From: Acidobacteriaceae bacterium
Lineage (GTDB): Bacteria > Acidobacteriota > Terriglobia > Terriglobales > Acidobacteriaceae
Assembly: GCA_003138975.1 (NCBI GenBank)
Contig: PLHQ01000153.1
Span: 29,173 to 80,217, forward strand
Reading direction: 5' to 3'
DNA: 51,045 nt
Numbering within the stretch: position 1 is the first letter of the stretch; every line of letters starts with the position of its first letter. Position numbers and translations under genes: made by a program. The notes beneath the pieces were generated by a model. That model ran no database searches. It saw only the letters and a program-made list of their open reading frames with translations, and had not been told where the DNA came from. Shown piece by piece: positions 6,972 to 15,880 of the stretch.

Positions 6972-8957
6972 ATGACGATCGGCAAAAAGCTTTATGTAAA
7001 TTTCGGAATCATCCTCAGCATGGTGGTAGTGCTGTTTCTGGTGAACCTGCTGGCGGTGCAAAGGGAGCACGCTGCCAAGGCGGCGGCCACGGCGTCGCTG
7101 CAGTTGGCGGATGCCACCAATGAAGTCCGCTTCCAGATGATGCAGAACCGCCTCTATTTGAGTAACTATCTGCTCAGTGGCGACAGCCGGGAAGTCGACC
7201 GGATGAATGAGGGTCTGCGCACGCTCACCGAAAAACTGCAGCAGGGCAAGTCGCTGGCGAATTCCGAGCAGGAGCGCTCGGCTTTGGACAAGGTGGATCA
7301 GTTGGAGCAGGCCTGGAGCAAAGAATTCGCCCAGCCCCTGATCGAAAAGCGCAAGGACGTGGACTCGGGCAATGCGACCGTCGCAGAATTACAGATTTAC
7401 TACCTTCAGAAGGATGCTTCCTCGTGGGTGAAGAATTCGACGGACGCGTTGGATCTGGCCGATGGGGAAAACCGCAAACTGGTGGAAGCCCGCCGCAAGT
7501 CGGATGAGACAGCGAGTACCTGGACGATTATGGCCGCTGTCTTCAGCACACTGCTGGCTTTGGGACTCGGTGGGATGGTTGCATTCACCACCGCCAAGTC
7601 GATTACTGGGCCGCTGACCAATCTGATGACCGTGTCACGGCAGATCGGCGACACCGGCGATCTGGAACACAACATCGATGTGAACCGCCAAGATGAAATC
7701 GGAGAACTGGCGCGGACCTTCGCCAAGATGGTCACTTATCTCAAAGAGATGGCGGGGGTTTCCGAATCAATCGCTGGAGGAGATCTCACGGTTGAGGTGA
7801 AGCCGCGCTCTCCTCACGACACGCTGGGTAATGCCTTCGAGCGGATGGTGGAAGGTTTGGGGCGGTTGGTGCGCAGCGTGCGCGACGCTTCGGCCCAGGT
7901 AGCCAGCGCCTCGGGACAAGTGGCCAACGCGTCGGACGACTCCGCGAAGATTGGGCTGCAGGCTTCCTCGGCCATCGATGAAGTCACCAGCACCATGCAC
8001 GAGATGAGCGTAAACGTGCAGAACATGGTGAAGAGCACGCAGGTGCAGGCTTCCAGCGTAAGCGAGACTTCGGCCTCGATCGACCAGATGGTGGCTTCGA
8101 TCCAACGCGTGGCCGATACAGCCAAGGTGCTGCTCGACATTTCGAACCGCTCGCGCGAGGAAGTGCACAGCGGCATCACCACGATGGAAAAGGCCACAGA
8201 CGGCCTGAACCGCATCAATGCAACCATCACCAGTTCAGGAGAAATCATCGGAGCGCTGGGACAGCGCGCCGACGATATTGGAAAGATCATTGAAGTTATC
8301 GACGATCTGGCTGAACAAACCAACCTGCTGGCGTTGAACGCGGCCATCGAAGCGGCGCGCGCCGGCGAGCACGGGCTGGGCTTTGCGGTGGTGGCCGACG
8401 AAGTGCGCAAGCTGGCGGAAAAGTCGGCGCAGTCGACTAAAGAGATTTCCGAACTGATCCAGAGCATTCAGAAGGAAGCGCGCAAGGCCGTGGAAAACAT
8501 GGACCGCTCGACCGGGATTGTGAACGAAGGCCTGGACCTGGGCGGGGAATTGAACGCGGCGCTGCGCAAGATCTCGAACGTGGTCACCGAAGTTTACAAG
8601 TTCGCGCAGGAGATCGGCGCGGCCACGAATGAACAATCGCACGGGTCCTCGCAGATTGCCCGCGCCACCACACGGCTGAACGAGATCACCCACGAAATCA
8701 ACTCGGCGGTGGAAGAACAAGCTTCCGGAGCGCAGGCCGTGGTGAAGGCCATGGAGCGCATGCGCGAATTGGTACAGCAGTCGACTTCCGGGTCAACCGA
8801 ACTGGCGGCTTCGGCTGAGCAAATGTCGAAGATGTCGCGCGGCCTGCTCGACTTTATGGACCGCTTCACCTTGGATGAGTCCTCGGCCTCGCGGCAGGCA
8901 GCGGCGGACGAGAAGTCGTACCATGCCCGCCGGGCAGCGGCGGCGGCCCGCTCGTAA
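6972..8957 (+). CDS. Methyl-accepting chemotaxis receptor with CHASE3-like sensor
   Basis: This 661-residue transmembrane receptor has TM1 (about 8-30), a periplasmic helical CHASE3-like domain (about 40-180, with the typical N-x-x-x-YLLSGD pattern), TM2 (about 184-207), HAMP (about 208-260) and a long MCP signalling helix pair. The highly conserved hairpin tip, EQTNLLALNAAIEAARAGE, lies near residues 448-466. I start at ATG 6972, preceded by GGAGG; longer in-frame starts would overlap the TonB-like gene and lose the N-terminal membrane helix. It ends in an Ala/Arg-rich tail without a CheR-docking pentapeptide. It sits directly before cheW, cheR and cheA and is the probable receptor of this array. 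The signal is unknown. Confidence 0.93.
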   Translation: MTIGKKLYVNFGIILSMVVVLFLVNLLAVQREHAAKAAATASLQLADATNEVRFQMMQNRLYLSNYLLSGDSREVDRMNEGLRTLTEKLQQGKSLANSEQERSALDKVDQLEQAWSKEFAQPLIEKRKDVDSGNATVAELQIYYLQKDASSWVKNSTDALDLADGENRKLVEARRKSDETASTWTIMAAVFSTLLALGLGGMVAFTTAKSITGPLTNLMTVSRQIGDTGDLEHNIDVNRQDEIGELARTFAKMVTYLKEMAGVSESIAGGDLTVEVKPRSPHDTLGNAFERMVEGLGRLVRSVRDASAQVASASGQVANASDDSAKIGLQASSAIDEVTSTMHEMSVNVQNMVKSTQVQASSVSETSASIDQMVASIQRVADTAKVLLDISNRSREEVHSGITTMEKATDGLNRINATITSSGEIIGALGQRADDIGKIIEVIDDLAEQTNLLALNAAIEAARAGEHGLGFAVVADEVRKLAEKSAQSTKEISELIQSIQKEARKAVENMDRSTGIVNEGLDLGGELNAALRKISNVVTEVYKFAQEIGAATNEQSHGSSQIARATTRLNEITHEINSAVEEQASGAQAVVKAMERMRELVQQSTSGSTELAASAEQMSKMSRGLLDFMDRFTLDESSASRQAAADEKSYHARRAAAAARS

Positions 8958-8966
8958 GGACCAGCG

Positions 8967-9461
8967 ATGAGTCGAGAACTCCATATCGTGGGCTTCCAGA
9001 TCGGGCGCGAGACCTATGGCGTGCCCATCACTTCGTTGCATGAAATCGTGCGAGTGCCGGAGATCACGGCTGTCCCCGACGCGCCTGACTACCTCGAGGG
9101 CGTGATTAACCTTCGGGGCAAGATCGTCTCGGTCATGGACTTGCGCAAGCGTTTTGGCATAAAGCAGGCTGCGCTGAAAAAAGGAAACCGCATTCTCGTG
9201 GTGGAACACTCCGGAAGGCTGGCGGGATTGATCGTGGACTCGGCGTCCGAAGTCGTGAAAATCCCCAGCGAAGACGTCGAAGCGCCGCCCGCCGCATTCC
9301 AGGAGGGTGGTCTGAACTGTGTCACGGGATTGGGCAAGGTGCGAGGCCGCCTGATCGTGTTGCTGGACATGAGCAAGCTGCTGGCTCCGGCCAGCTTGCT
9401 GCAAGCGAAGGGCAACGCCGAAGGCAAAGCAGCAGAGGCACGCGCAGCGGCGGCCAAGTAA
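8967..9461 (+). CDS. cheW: CheW chemotaxis coupling protein
   Basis: This 164-residue protein is a single CheW domain (about residues 5-140), the SH3-like scaffold that links MCP tips to the CheA kinase. The family pattern is clear: F-I-GRETYGVPI at the start, the VP-APDYLEGVINLRGKI-V-D-R core and RLIVLLDM near the end. A short Ala/Glu/Lys-rich tail follows. It starts 10 bases after the receptor gene and is followed by cheR, so it belongs to the same operon. No key feature is missing. Confidence 0.94.
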   Translation: MSRELHIVGFQIGRETYGVPITSLHEIVRVPEITAVPDAPDYLEGVINLRGKIVSVMDLRKRFGIKQAALKKGNRILVVEHSGRLAGLIVDSASEVVKIPSEDVEAPPAAFQEGGLNCVTGLGKVRGRLIVLLDMSKLLAPASLLQAKGNAEGKAAEARAAAAK

Positions 9462-9520
9462 TTCGGATGGGAGCCTGATGGAGGCGGAGTGAGCGACCGG
9501 CGAATGAGACGAGAGAAAGC

Positions 9521-10432
9521 ATGAGTACATCCGGAGCGGCACCGGCTCCCATCTTGACCGAAGCGGAACTTCGTCTTCTGCAGGCGCTGGTGTATCAGGA
9601 GTGCGGCATGCATTTTGACGAGCGCCGCACCCACTTTCTGCAGGACCGTCTGCTGAAACGACTCAGGGAATGCAAGGCTGATTCCTTCTATGCCTATTAC
9701 CGTCTGCTGATCAGTCAGGACGGCAAGGCAGAACTCGCCAAACTGGTGGAGAACCTGACGGTTAATGAAACCAGTTTTTTCCGGCACAAGGCACAGTTGG
9801 ACCTCTTCCAGAAGTTCGTGCTGGAGGACATGCTCAAGCAAAAACAGGCGCACCGGGAGTACTCAATTCGCATTTGGAGCGCTGGCTGCTCTACCGGGCA
9901 AGAGGCCTACACACTGGCCATGATGGCCGTCGACTCTTTGGCTTATTACTATCTGCGCAATCCCCTGCCGGTGGAGGTGGCTTTGCCCAAACCGCTGATT
10001 CCTCCACCTTGGCGCGTGGAAATACTGGCCAGCGATATCAGTTACCCCGTGTTGCGCACCGGACAAGAAGGTGCATACAACGAGCACCAGATGGGCACCG
10101 TCGATTACGGCTTCCGCTTGCGCTACTTCGACAAGATCGGTGACCGCTACGTGATCAAGAAGGCACTGAAAGAAATGGTCCACTTCGACTTTCATAATTT
10201 GAAGACGGAGTACTTGCCGCAGCGCAACGACGTGATCTTCTGTCGGAATGTGATGATGTATTTCGACGAGGCGGAGCAGAAGCGTCTCATCGAAAAATTT
10301 TACCGCTGCCTGAATCCCGGCGGCTATCTGTTCGTGGGCCACGCGGAAAGCTTGCTGGGCCTGACCAATAAATTCCAGATGGTGCACCGCGACAGCGGAA
10401 CCGCTTATCAACGGATTGAGGTGCGAGAGTGA
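9521..10432 (+). CDS. cheR: CheR-type chemoreceptor glutamate methyltransferase
   Basis: The 303-residue enzyme transfers methyl groups from S-adenosylmethionine to glutamates in the MCP signalling domain, giving sensory adaptation. An N-terminal CheR helical domain (about 12-75, ending in the NETSFFR motif) precedes the Rossmann methyltransferase domain with SAM-binding WSAGCSTGQEAYTLAM (about 118-133). Further conserved elements are ILASDIS, DVIFCRNVMMYF and GGYLFVGHAESL. Its TGA stop overlaps the GTG start of cheA by four bases. Together with cheB downstream it completes an adaptation pair, which argues for a graded, adapting sensory array and not a simple switch. Confidence 0.95.
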   Translation: MSTSGAAPAPILTEAELRLLQALVYQECGMHFDERRTHFLQDRLLKRLRECKADSFYAYYRLLISQDGKAELAKLVENLTVNETSFFRHKAQLDLFQKFVLEDMLKQKQAHREYSIRIWSAGCSTGQEAYTLAMMAVDSLAYYYLRNPLPVEVALPKPLIPPPWRVEILASDISYPVLRTGQEGAYNEHQMGTVDYGFRLRYFDKIGDRYVIKKALKEMVHFDFHNLKTEYLPQRNDVIFCRNVMMYFDEAEQKRLIEKFYRCLNPGGYLFVGHAESLLGLTNKFQMVHRDSGTAYQRIEVRE

Positions 10433-12636
10433 CAGATTCCCCCGACGAGCGCGGAGCAGAATTGCGAGAGTTGTTCTTTGAGACCTCGCAGGAACTGCTG
10501 CAGGCGCTGAACGAAGAATCTCTGAAGCTGGAGAACCATCCCGGCGATGAGGAGATTGTGCGTTCGATTCGGCGGACGGTACACACGCTAAAAGGCGACT
10601 CGGCGGCTTGCGGGCTGCGCGAACTGAGCGAACTGGCACACCAGTTCGAGGATGCGCTTTCCCTGGAAACCGCCGCGGCGCACGGCGCGTTGGCGGAGAT
10701 TGCTCTTGCGGCGGCGGACGTTTTCGCGGCCATGCTTGCGTCTTACCACAGCGGAGGCCCGATGCCCGCCACCGACGCTCTCCGCCAGAGAATCAGCGAA
10801 CTGACATCCATCCCGGCCGCCAAGAAATTGCGGCGTAAGAAAAACTCCGCCCCACCAAGCATAAAGTCCAGCAAGGATTGGACCGATGCGGAAAAACGCG
10901 CCATGGCTCAAGCGCAAGCTGCTGGCTTGGCTCTCTATGACGTTGTGGTGAAAATCGATCCGCACTGCACCATGCCGATCGCGGCGCGGCAGCTGATTCA
11001 GAATGCAATCAGCGGTATCGGCCAAGTCCTGGTGGTGCGGCCGGACGCAAAGTCGCCCGCCGCCACCAAGCAGGTTGAGTTCGTATTTGCCACTTCACAC
11101 TCGGAAGCGCAAATCGCAGCCAAGAGCCGTATTCCGACGATTGCGGCGGATGTGATGGTGACGTTGATCGTAGCCGCGAGTAGGGCGAAATCCTCCGGGA
11201 CGGTTGAGCATGATACGCCTGCAGCAGATTCACGGTCGTTGCTGGAAGCTGCACGCCCGACAAGTCAAACTTCGGCAACCCAATCCTCTGCACCAGCCAT
11301 CCAGATCCAGCCGCCCGAGGCTCAGACTCCGGCGCCAGAACCTGCGGCGCAAACCATCACGGAAAATATGTTGCGGGTGGAAGCGGGACGCATCGACAAC
11401 GTCCTCAACTTGGTGGGAGAACTCATCATCGGCAAGTCGATGTTGCAGCAAGCATTGAATGAGTTTGGCAAGCGCTATCCCAAGGAACTGCTGCGCGGTA
11501 AGTTTGCCGACGCGATGGCCTTTCAGTCGCGGGTTTTGAATGATCTGCAACGCTCCGTCATGAAGATCCGCATGGTGCCGGTCGATCAATTGTTCCGGCG
11601 CTTTCCGCGCATCGTACGAGATGTAGCGCGGCAGTGTGGGCGCGAAGTGGATCTTGAACTCAGCGGACAGGAGACCGACCTCGACAAGGGCATTCTCGAC
11701 GCGATTGCGGAACCGCTCACCCATCTGGTTAGAAACGCAGTCAGTCACGGCATTGAACCGGCGGAGCAACGCCGGAGTCTGGGCAAGCCGCCTCGAGGAA
11801 AGATCCGGCTGCATGCCCTGCATCAGGGCAATCAGGTGGTCGTCGAGATCAGTGACGACGGTCGCGGCATCGATACGCAGAAAATACGCTCCAAGGCGAT
11901 CGAGTTGGGAATCGTCTCGACCGAAGAGGTGGCACGTTTGAGCGAAGCCGAGACCCTGGAACTGATCTTCCGGCCAGGATTCAGTACGGCCGAGGAAGTC
12001 ACGGAAGTTTCCGGGCGCGGAGTTGGCATGGATGTCGTGCAAAGCGTGCTGCACCGGCTGAAGGCCACGATTCACATTGAAACTCATCCCGGCCAAGGCA
12101 CTACATTCCGGCTGAAACTGCCGCTCACGCTGGCCATCATCAAGGCTCTGATGTTCTGGGTGGAGCAGCATTTGTACGCCATTCCGCTGAACGCGGTAAG
12201 CCAGATCGCCCGCACCACGGAGGCGGAAGTCCATCAGGTGGATAACTACGAAGTTTTGCAATTGCGCAATCAAGTGCTGCCGTTGCTGCGCCTGGGGCAC
12301 CGCGCCCCGGAGGGGGGCGACCGGACATCCAGCAAGCTTTTTGTGTTGGTGATTACCGTCGGAGAAAAGAAATATGGACTGATCGTCGACGCTTTGGAAG
12401 GAGAAGAAGAATTGGTGATCAAAGCTTTGGACGATCAGACCTTCGCCACCGATCTGGTGAATGGAGCTTCAATTCTTGGAGACGGAAAAGTCGTGCTGAT
12501 CTTGAATCTGGCCGCCGTGGTGGAACACGTCTCGCGGTTGCGTCCCGAAGAAGCGGGAGTGACGAACTTTGGATTGTTGCTAAACCATGGGGATCGGGCG
12601 CGGCTGGCAATGAGTGCAGCGGGAGGTCAGGCATGA
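10429..12636 (+). CDS. cheA: CheA chemosensory histidine kinase
   Basis: This 735-residue cytoplasmic kinase has an HPt/P1 domain with phospho-acceptor His52 in HTLKGDS, a P2-like region (about 160-260), and an Ala/Pro/Gln/Thr-rich linker. A P3 dimerisation helix pair follows (from about 313), then a P4 ATPase (HLVRNAVSHGIEP near 434, DDGRGID, GRGVGMDVV) and a C-terminal CheW-like P5 domain (about 567-705). It autophosphorylates under receptor control and passes phosphate to CheY and CheB. Translation starts at GTG overlapping the cheR stop, and its TGA overlaps the ATG of cheB, so cheR-cheA-cheB are probably coupled. There is no fused receiver domain, unlike many kinases of pilus-type systems. 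Confidence 0.95.
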   Translation: MTDSPDERGAELRELFFETSQELLQALNEESLKLENHPGDEEIVRSIRRTVHTLKGDSAACGLRELSELAHQFEDALSLETAAAHGALAEIALAAADVFAAMLASYHSGGPMPATDALRQRISELTSIPAAKKLRRKKNSAPPSIKSSKDWTDAEKRAMAQAQAAGLALYDVVVKIDPHCTMPIAARQLIQNAISGIGQVLVVRPDAKSPAATKQVEFVFATSHSEAQIAAKSRIPTIAADVMVTLIVAASRAKSSGTVEHDTPAADSRSLLEAARPTSQTSATQSSAPAIQIQPPEAQTPAPEPAAQTITENMLRVEAGRIDNVLNLVGELIIGKSMLQQALNEFGKRYPKELLRGKFADAMAFQSRVLNDLQRSVMKIRMVPVDQLFRRFPRIVRDVARQCGREVDLELSGQETDLDKGILDAIAEPLTHLVRNAVSHGIEPAEQRRSLGKPPRGKIRLHALHQGNQVVVEISDDGRGIDTQKIRSKAIELGIVSTEEVARLSEAETLELIFRPGFSTAEEVTEVSGRGVGMDVVQSVLHRLKATIHIETHPGQGTTFRLKLPLTLAIIKALMFWVEQHLYAIPLNAVSQIARTTEAEVHQVDNYEVLQLRNQVLPLLRLGHRAPEGGDRTSSKLFVLVITVGEKKYGLIVDALEGEEELVIKALDDQTFATDLVNGASILGDGKVVLILNLAAVVEHVSRLRPEEAGVTNFGLLLNHGDRARLAMSAAGGQA

Positions 12637-13739
12637 GTCTGAAAAAGGTGCGCGTACTGGTGGTGGACGATTCCGCCTTGATGCGGAAGCTGATCCCGCA
12701 GATGCTCGAAGCCGACCAATCCATCGAGGTGGTAGGCACCGCCATGGATGGAAATTTCTGTCTGAAGAAGATCGAGGAACTGCAGCCTAACGTGATCACG
12801 CTGGATCTGCAAATGCCGGGCATGAACGGCATTGACACCTTGAAAGAGATCATGCGTCGGCATCCGTTGCCGGTGATTGTGGTAAGTTCCCATTCCACCG
12901 AGGGAGCCTCCATCACTTTCAAGGCGCTCGGGTTGGGCGCCTTCGATTTCGTTACCAAGCCGCAAGACGCTTCGGTGCACATGGCTGAGACGGCGCGGGA
13001 GTTGATCGCAAAAATCAAAGCTGCCGCCGATTGCAAAGTGGTGCGGCCTGGAACTTTGCGAGGGGCGCCACCGCGTCCGGAAAAAATTGCGACCGCGAAA
13101 TCTGTGCCTACCCCTACCCGGATTGTCGCCATCGGAATCTCTACGGGGGGGCCGCAAGCTCTCGAGTTCTTGTTGGCGCAACTTCCGCCGGATTTTCCGG
13201 GAACTATTCTGGTGGTGCAACACATGCCGTCGGGCTTTACCGAAATGTTTGCGCGCCGTCTCGACGAGCTGTGTGCTCTGCGGGTGAAGGAAGCCCAGTC
13301 GGGAGACCTGCTGCAGGCGGGACGCGTGGTGATTTGCCCTGGAAGCCGTCACATGACGGTAAAGCGGCTGCCTATGGGCGACGTTGTGGTGCTGAATGAC
13401 GACCCTACGGTTAACGGGCACCGTCCCAGCGTCGACGTTCTGTTTCGCAGTGTTGCGGAGCAATTCGGACAGCTAAGCGTCGCCGTGTTGATGACCGGCA
13501 TGGGCGATGACGGGGCTGAAGGTCTCGGCGCGGTGAAGAAGGCTGGAGGAATGACCATCGCCCAGAGTGAAGAATCTTGCGTGGTCTACGGCATGCCAAA
13601 AGCCGCAATCGAGCGGGGCTATGCCACGCGGGTCGTGCCTTTGGACGTGCTTTCGTCCACTTTACAAGCACTTTGCGGCCGCAGCGAAGGTCACGTAGAT
13701 AGCAGCGGCGCGAAAAAGTCTTTCGGCGCTGGGCGCTGA
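12633..13739 (+). CDS. cheB: CheB protein-glutamate methylesterase
   Basis: This 368-residue enzyme removes methyl groups from, or deamidates, receptor glutamates when phosphorylated by CheA. A receiver domain (about 5-125, Asp58 as phospho-acceptor, Lys109 in TKP) is joined by a linker to the methylesterase domain (about 160-350). That domain has the visible catalytic triad Ser170 (GISTGGPQ), His197 (VQHMPSGFT) and Asp293 (TGMGDDGAEG). The ATG start overlaps the cheA stop by four bases. Length and motifs are typical, so it should be active. A gap of 95 bases with its own ribosome binding site separates it from cheY. Confidence 0.95.
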   Translation: MSLKKVRVLVVDDSALMRKLIPQMLEADQSIEVVGTAMDGNFCLKKIEELQPNVITLDLQMPGMNGIDTLKEIMRRHPLPVIVVSSHSTEGASITFKALGLGAFDFVTKPQDASVHMAETARELIAKIKAAADCKVVRPGTLRGAPPRPEKIATAKSVPTPTRIVAIGISTGGPQALEFLLAQLPPDFPGTILVVQHMPSGFTEMFARRLDELCALRVKEAQSGDLLQAGRVVICPGSRHMTVKRLPMGDVVVLNDDPTVNGHRPSVDVLFRSVAEQFGQLSVAVLMTGMGDDGAEGLGAVKKAGGMTIAQSEESCVVYGMPKAAIERGYATRVVPLDVLSSTLQALCGRSEGHVDSSGAKKSFGAGR

Positions 13740-13834
13740 ACGAGTTGCTGGACAAGTTGCTGATCCAGGTCTGGTGACTTGAGTCATCTGGCCGGCGGGA
13801 AACCGCTGTGTTGAAATTAGAAGGGGAGGTTGCT

Positions 13835-14275
13835 ATGGAGCAGTTTGCAGCAGTCAAACGCAGCAAAGACGGACAGGCCGTGCGCTATCTGATCGTGGAT
13901 GATTCGGTATTCGCACGCAAGAACCTGGCCCGTATGATCGAAAGCTTCGGCGGACAGGTGGCGGGCGAGGCTGGGGACGGGTTGACGGCGATCAGCGAAT
14001 TCGATCGCACGCATCCCGACATCGTTCTGATGGACATCACCATGCCGCAGATGGAAGGCATCGAGGCCGCCGAGAAGATCGTGCAGGCGCATCCCGAAGC
14101 CCGCATCGTGATGGTCTCATCGGTCGGTTACCAGGAAAACATTGTGGCTGCCTTGCAACGCGGGGCGCGCCATTTCGTGCAGAAGCCGGTGAAGCCGGAA
14201 GTGCTATACGAAGTCATCAAGTACGTAATGGGAGAAGACGGCGCCGTCGTGAACGTGGCCGGCGCGGGGGTCTAG
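13835..14275 (+). CDS. cheY: CheY-type single-domain response regulator
   Basis: The 146-residue protein is a receiver domain with the acidic pair in LIVDDS, phospho-acceptor Asp67 in LMDITMP, the Ser of VSSVGY and Lys in VQKPVKP. I start at ATG 13835 because GGGGAGG at 13823-13829 is well placed; the in-frame GTG at 13808 lacks such a site. It lies between cheB and cheX in the chemosensory operon and is the likely diffusible output of CheA. Its target here is unknown because no flagellar motor or pilus genes are present in the window. Confidence 0.92.
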   Translation: MEQFAAVKRSKDGQAVRYLIVDDSVFARKNLARMIESFGGQVAGEAGDGLTAISEFDRTHPDIVLMDITMPQMEGIEAAEKIVQAHPEARIVMVSSVGYQENIVAALQRGARHFVQKPVKPEVLYEVIKYVMGEDGAVVNVAGAGV

Positions 14276-14279
14276 TCGC

Positions 14280-14777
14280 ATGAAGATGGAGCTGATTCAG
14301 CCTTTCATCAATGCGGCCGATGCCGTGTTGTCGCAAGGCCTGCAGGGCACCACCAAGGTGGGCAACCTCTCGATGGAAGAGGAAGCTTATCGCCGCAAAG
14401 GTGTGGCCGGCATGGTGGCGCTTACCGGCGACATCGAAGGCCGAATCATCCTGGACCTCGAGCCGCAAACCGCCGTGCGCGTAGCCAGCCACTATGCGGG
14501 CGCCGAATTACCCGAGTCCGACGGGCTGATCAAAGAGACCATTTACGAACTGGCGAATCAGGTGGTCGGCAACGCCGTCTGCGCGCTCAACGATCAGGGC
14601 TTTCACTTCCGCGTGCATCCTCCACTCTTGCTGACGTCCGCTGAAGGAGATAAAACCAGCGAAGACGTCGAGGCGCTGGTCATCTGCTTCGAAACCTCCC
14701 TCGGCAATGTGTTTATGAACGTTGCGCTGCGTTACAACAAGCGGCGTATGGCTGATCACGTGGCTGTGGGCAGGTAA
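14280..14777 (+). CDS. cheX: CheX-like CheY-phosphate phosphatase
   Basis: This 165-residue protein matches the CheX/CheC/FliY phosphatase fold. A single copy of the phosphatase signature is seen as E90-x2-N93 in YELANQVVGNA; CheX proteins use these residues to remove phosphate from CheY. The start ATG lies four bases after the cheY stop, so the phosphatase is made next to its presumed substrate. It is the last gene of the operon and is followed by a terminator-like hairpin. CheC is the main alternative, but CheC usually has two signature copies and pairs with CheD, which is absent. Confidence 0.85.
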   Translation: MKMELIQPFINAADAVLSQGLQGTTKVGNLSMEEEAYRRKGVAGMVALTGDIEGRIILDLEPQTAVRVASHYAGAELPESDGLIKETIYELANQVVGNAVCALNDQGFHFRVHPPLLLTSAEGDKTSEDVEALVICFETSLGNVFMNVALRYNKRRMADHVAVGR

Positions 14778-14793
14778 ACACTCACTCCAATCC

Positions 14794-14819
14794 GGGCGGG
14801 AAAGCAATCTTTATCGCCC
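14794..14819. terminator. Hairpin terminator between convergent cheX and DUF72 genes
   Basis: GGGCG (14794-14798) pairs with CGCCC (14815-14819) and AAAG (14801-14804) with CTTT (14809-14812), with one mismatch and one G-T pair between them, closing on a CAAT loop. Downstream on the plus strand is CTTTAATTC, only weakly T-rich. Its place between convergent genes suits a bidirectional terminator. Confidence 0.5.
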
Positions 14820-14843
14820 ACCTTTAATTCATCAACTCATCAG

Positions 14844-15809
14844 TCATGCGCGCAGGGGCAACTGTCCGCCTAATTCTTCGCCGAAGTCTTCCGCGGGATC
14901 GGCAAACCTTCTCAGTTCGGGATATTCTTGGATCAGCGTGGGCGGAGCCAGCACTCGCTTCCTGCTTATCATTGCCTTCAACTCCAGAGCGTTCACGCCC
15001 GCCTTGCTCTCGAAGTGGTTGTTAGTAATCACGTACGTAGTTTGTGCCCGCTGAGCGACGCTTTCGATTCTTTCTTTCCAGCCCGCGAGTTCCTTTTCGC
15101 TGTAGAGATAGTTGTAGCGGTCGTTGCGATTGTCGGAATCGAACCACTGCTCGTAATTGCGGCCATGCAAGCGGACGTAGCCGATCGCTCCCGTCACGTG
15201 TTCGGTGGGTGCCAGTGATCGCCCCAGCAACGGCTGGTCGATGTTGCAGAAGCCGACATTTTTCTGGGTGAACGCGGCCAGCGTTTCAGCGTTATTCCAA
15301 CTGGAATCCCGTACTTCGACCACGCGCGGATACTCGATGAACTGGCGCAGCAAGCGGTCGAGATATTCGCGATTGAGCGAAGTGTTCTTGAATGACACAG
15401 GAAACTGAATGAGCAGCGCGCCCAGTCGTCCTTCGGTGGCAAGAGCATCGAGGCCTTCGCGGGTGCGCAACTCGTCTTCGTCGGTGGGACGAATTGTCGC
15501 TGCCGACGTGGGCTCCATCACCGCGATGGGCGAGTGCGTGAAGGCACGGTAAAGCTTGGCCGTAAAGAGAAAGTTCTTGTTCACGGCGGCGACTTTGCGG
15601 CACCAGAGCTTTGCCAGTTCCGGCTTCAGCGGTCCGTAAAACGATGTGTTGATTTCCGTGATGTCGAAAAAGTGCGCCAAATATTCCAGAGGGTGCTGCT
15701 TGCGGCGCTCCATCCCCGAAGGATAGAAGATGCCGTCCCAGTCTTTATAAGACCAGCCAGCCGTGCCGATGCGGACATCACTCGAGTGGGCTTGGGGCGA
15801 ACGTTCCAT
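14844..15809 (-). CDS. DUF72 family protein (YecE-like)
   Basis: This 321-residue protein has the features of the DUF72/YecE family, a TIM-barrel fold of unknown biochemical role. It shows RIGTAGWSYKDWDG near the N terminus, FYP-G, the ITEINTSFYG strand, FLFTAKLYRAFTH, a central LLIQFP strand, VEVRDSSW, and the YVRLHGRN motif. It begins with ATG 15809 and is cytoplasmic by appearance. It is convergent with the chemosensory operon and about 70 bases from the CAP-domain gene upstream, with no functional link visible. Family assignment is confident, function is not. Confidence 0.88.
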   Translation of the reverse strand: MERSPQAHSSDVRIGTAGWSYKDWDGIFYPSGMERRKQHPLEYLAHFFDITEINTSFYGPLKPELAKLWCRKVAAVNKNFLFTAKLYRAFTHSPIAVMEPTSAATIRPTDEDELRTREGLDALATEGRLGALLIQFPVSFKNTSLNREYLDRLLRQFIEYPRVVEVRDSSWNNAETLAAFTQKNVGFCNIDQPLLGRSLAPTEHVTGAIGYVRLHGRNYEQWFDSDNRNDRYNYLYSEKELAGWKERIESVAQRAQTTYVITNNHFESKAGVNALELKAMISRKRVLAPPTLIQEYPELRRFADPAEDFGEELGGQLPLRA

Positions 15810-15880
15810 GGGAAATGGCGGACGGAGGGCAGAGCAAGGTTAGCACAGGCAGGAGCACAGGGACCGCCGCGGATTGCTCT

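Noticed and set aside
11230-12300. A 356-codon open frame on the minus strand inside cheA
   Set aside because: The plus strand encodes the P3-P5 domains of CheA with all motifs; the antisense product has no recognisable pattern.
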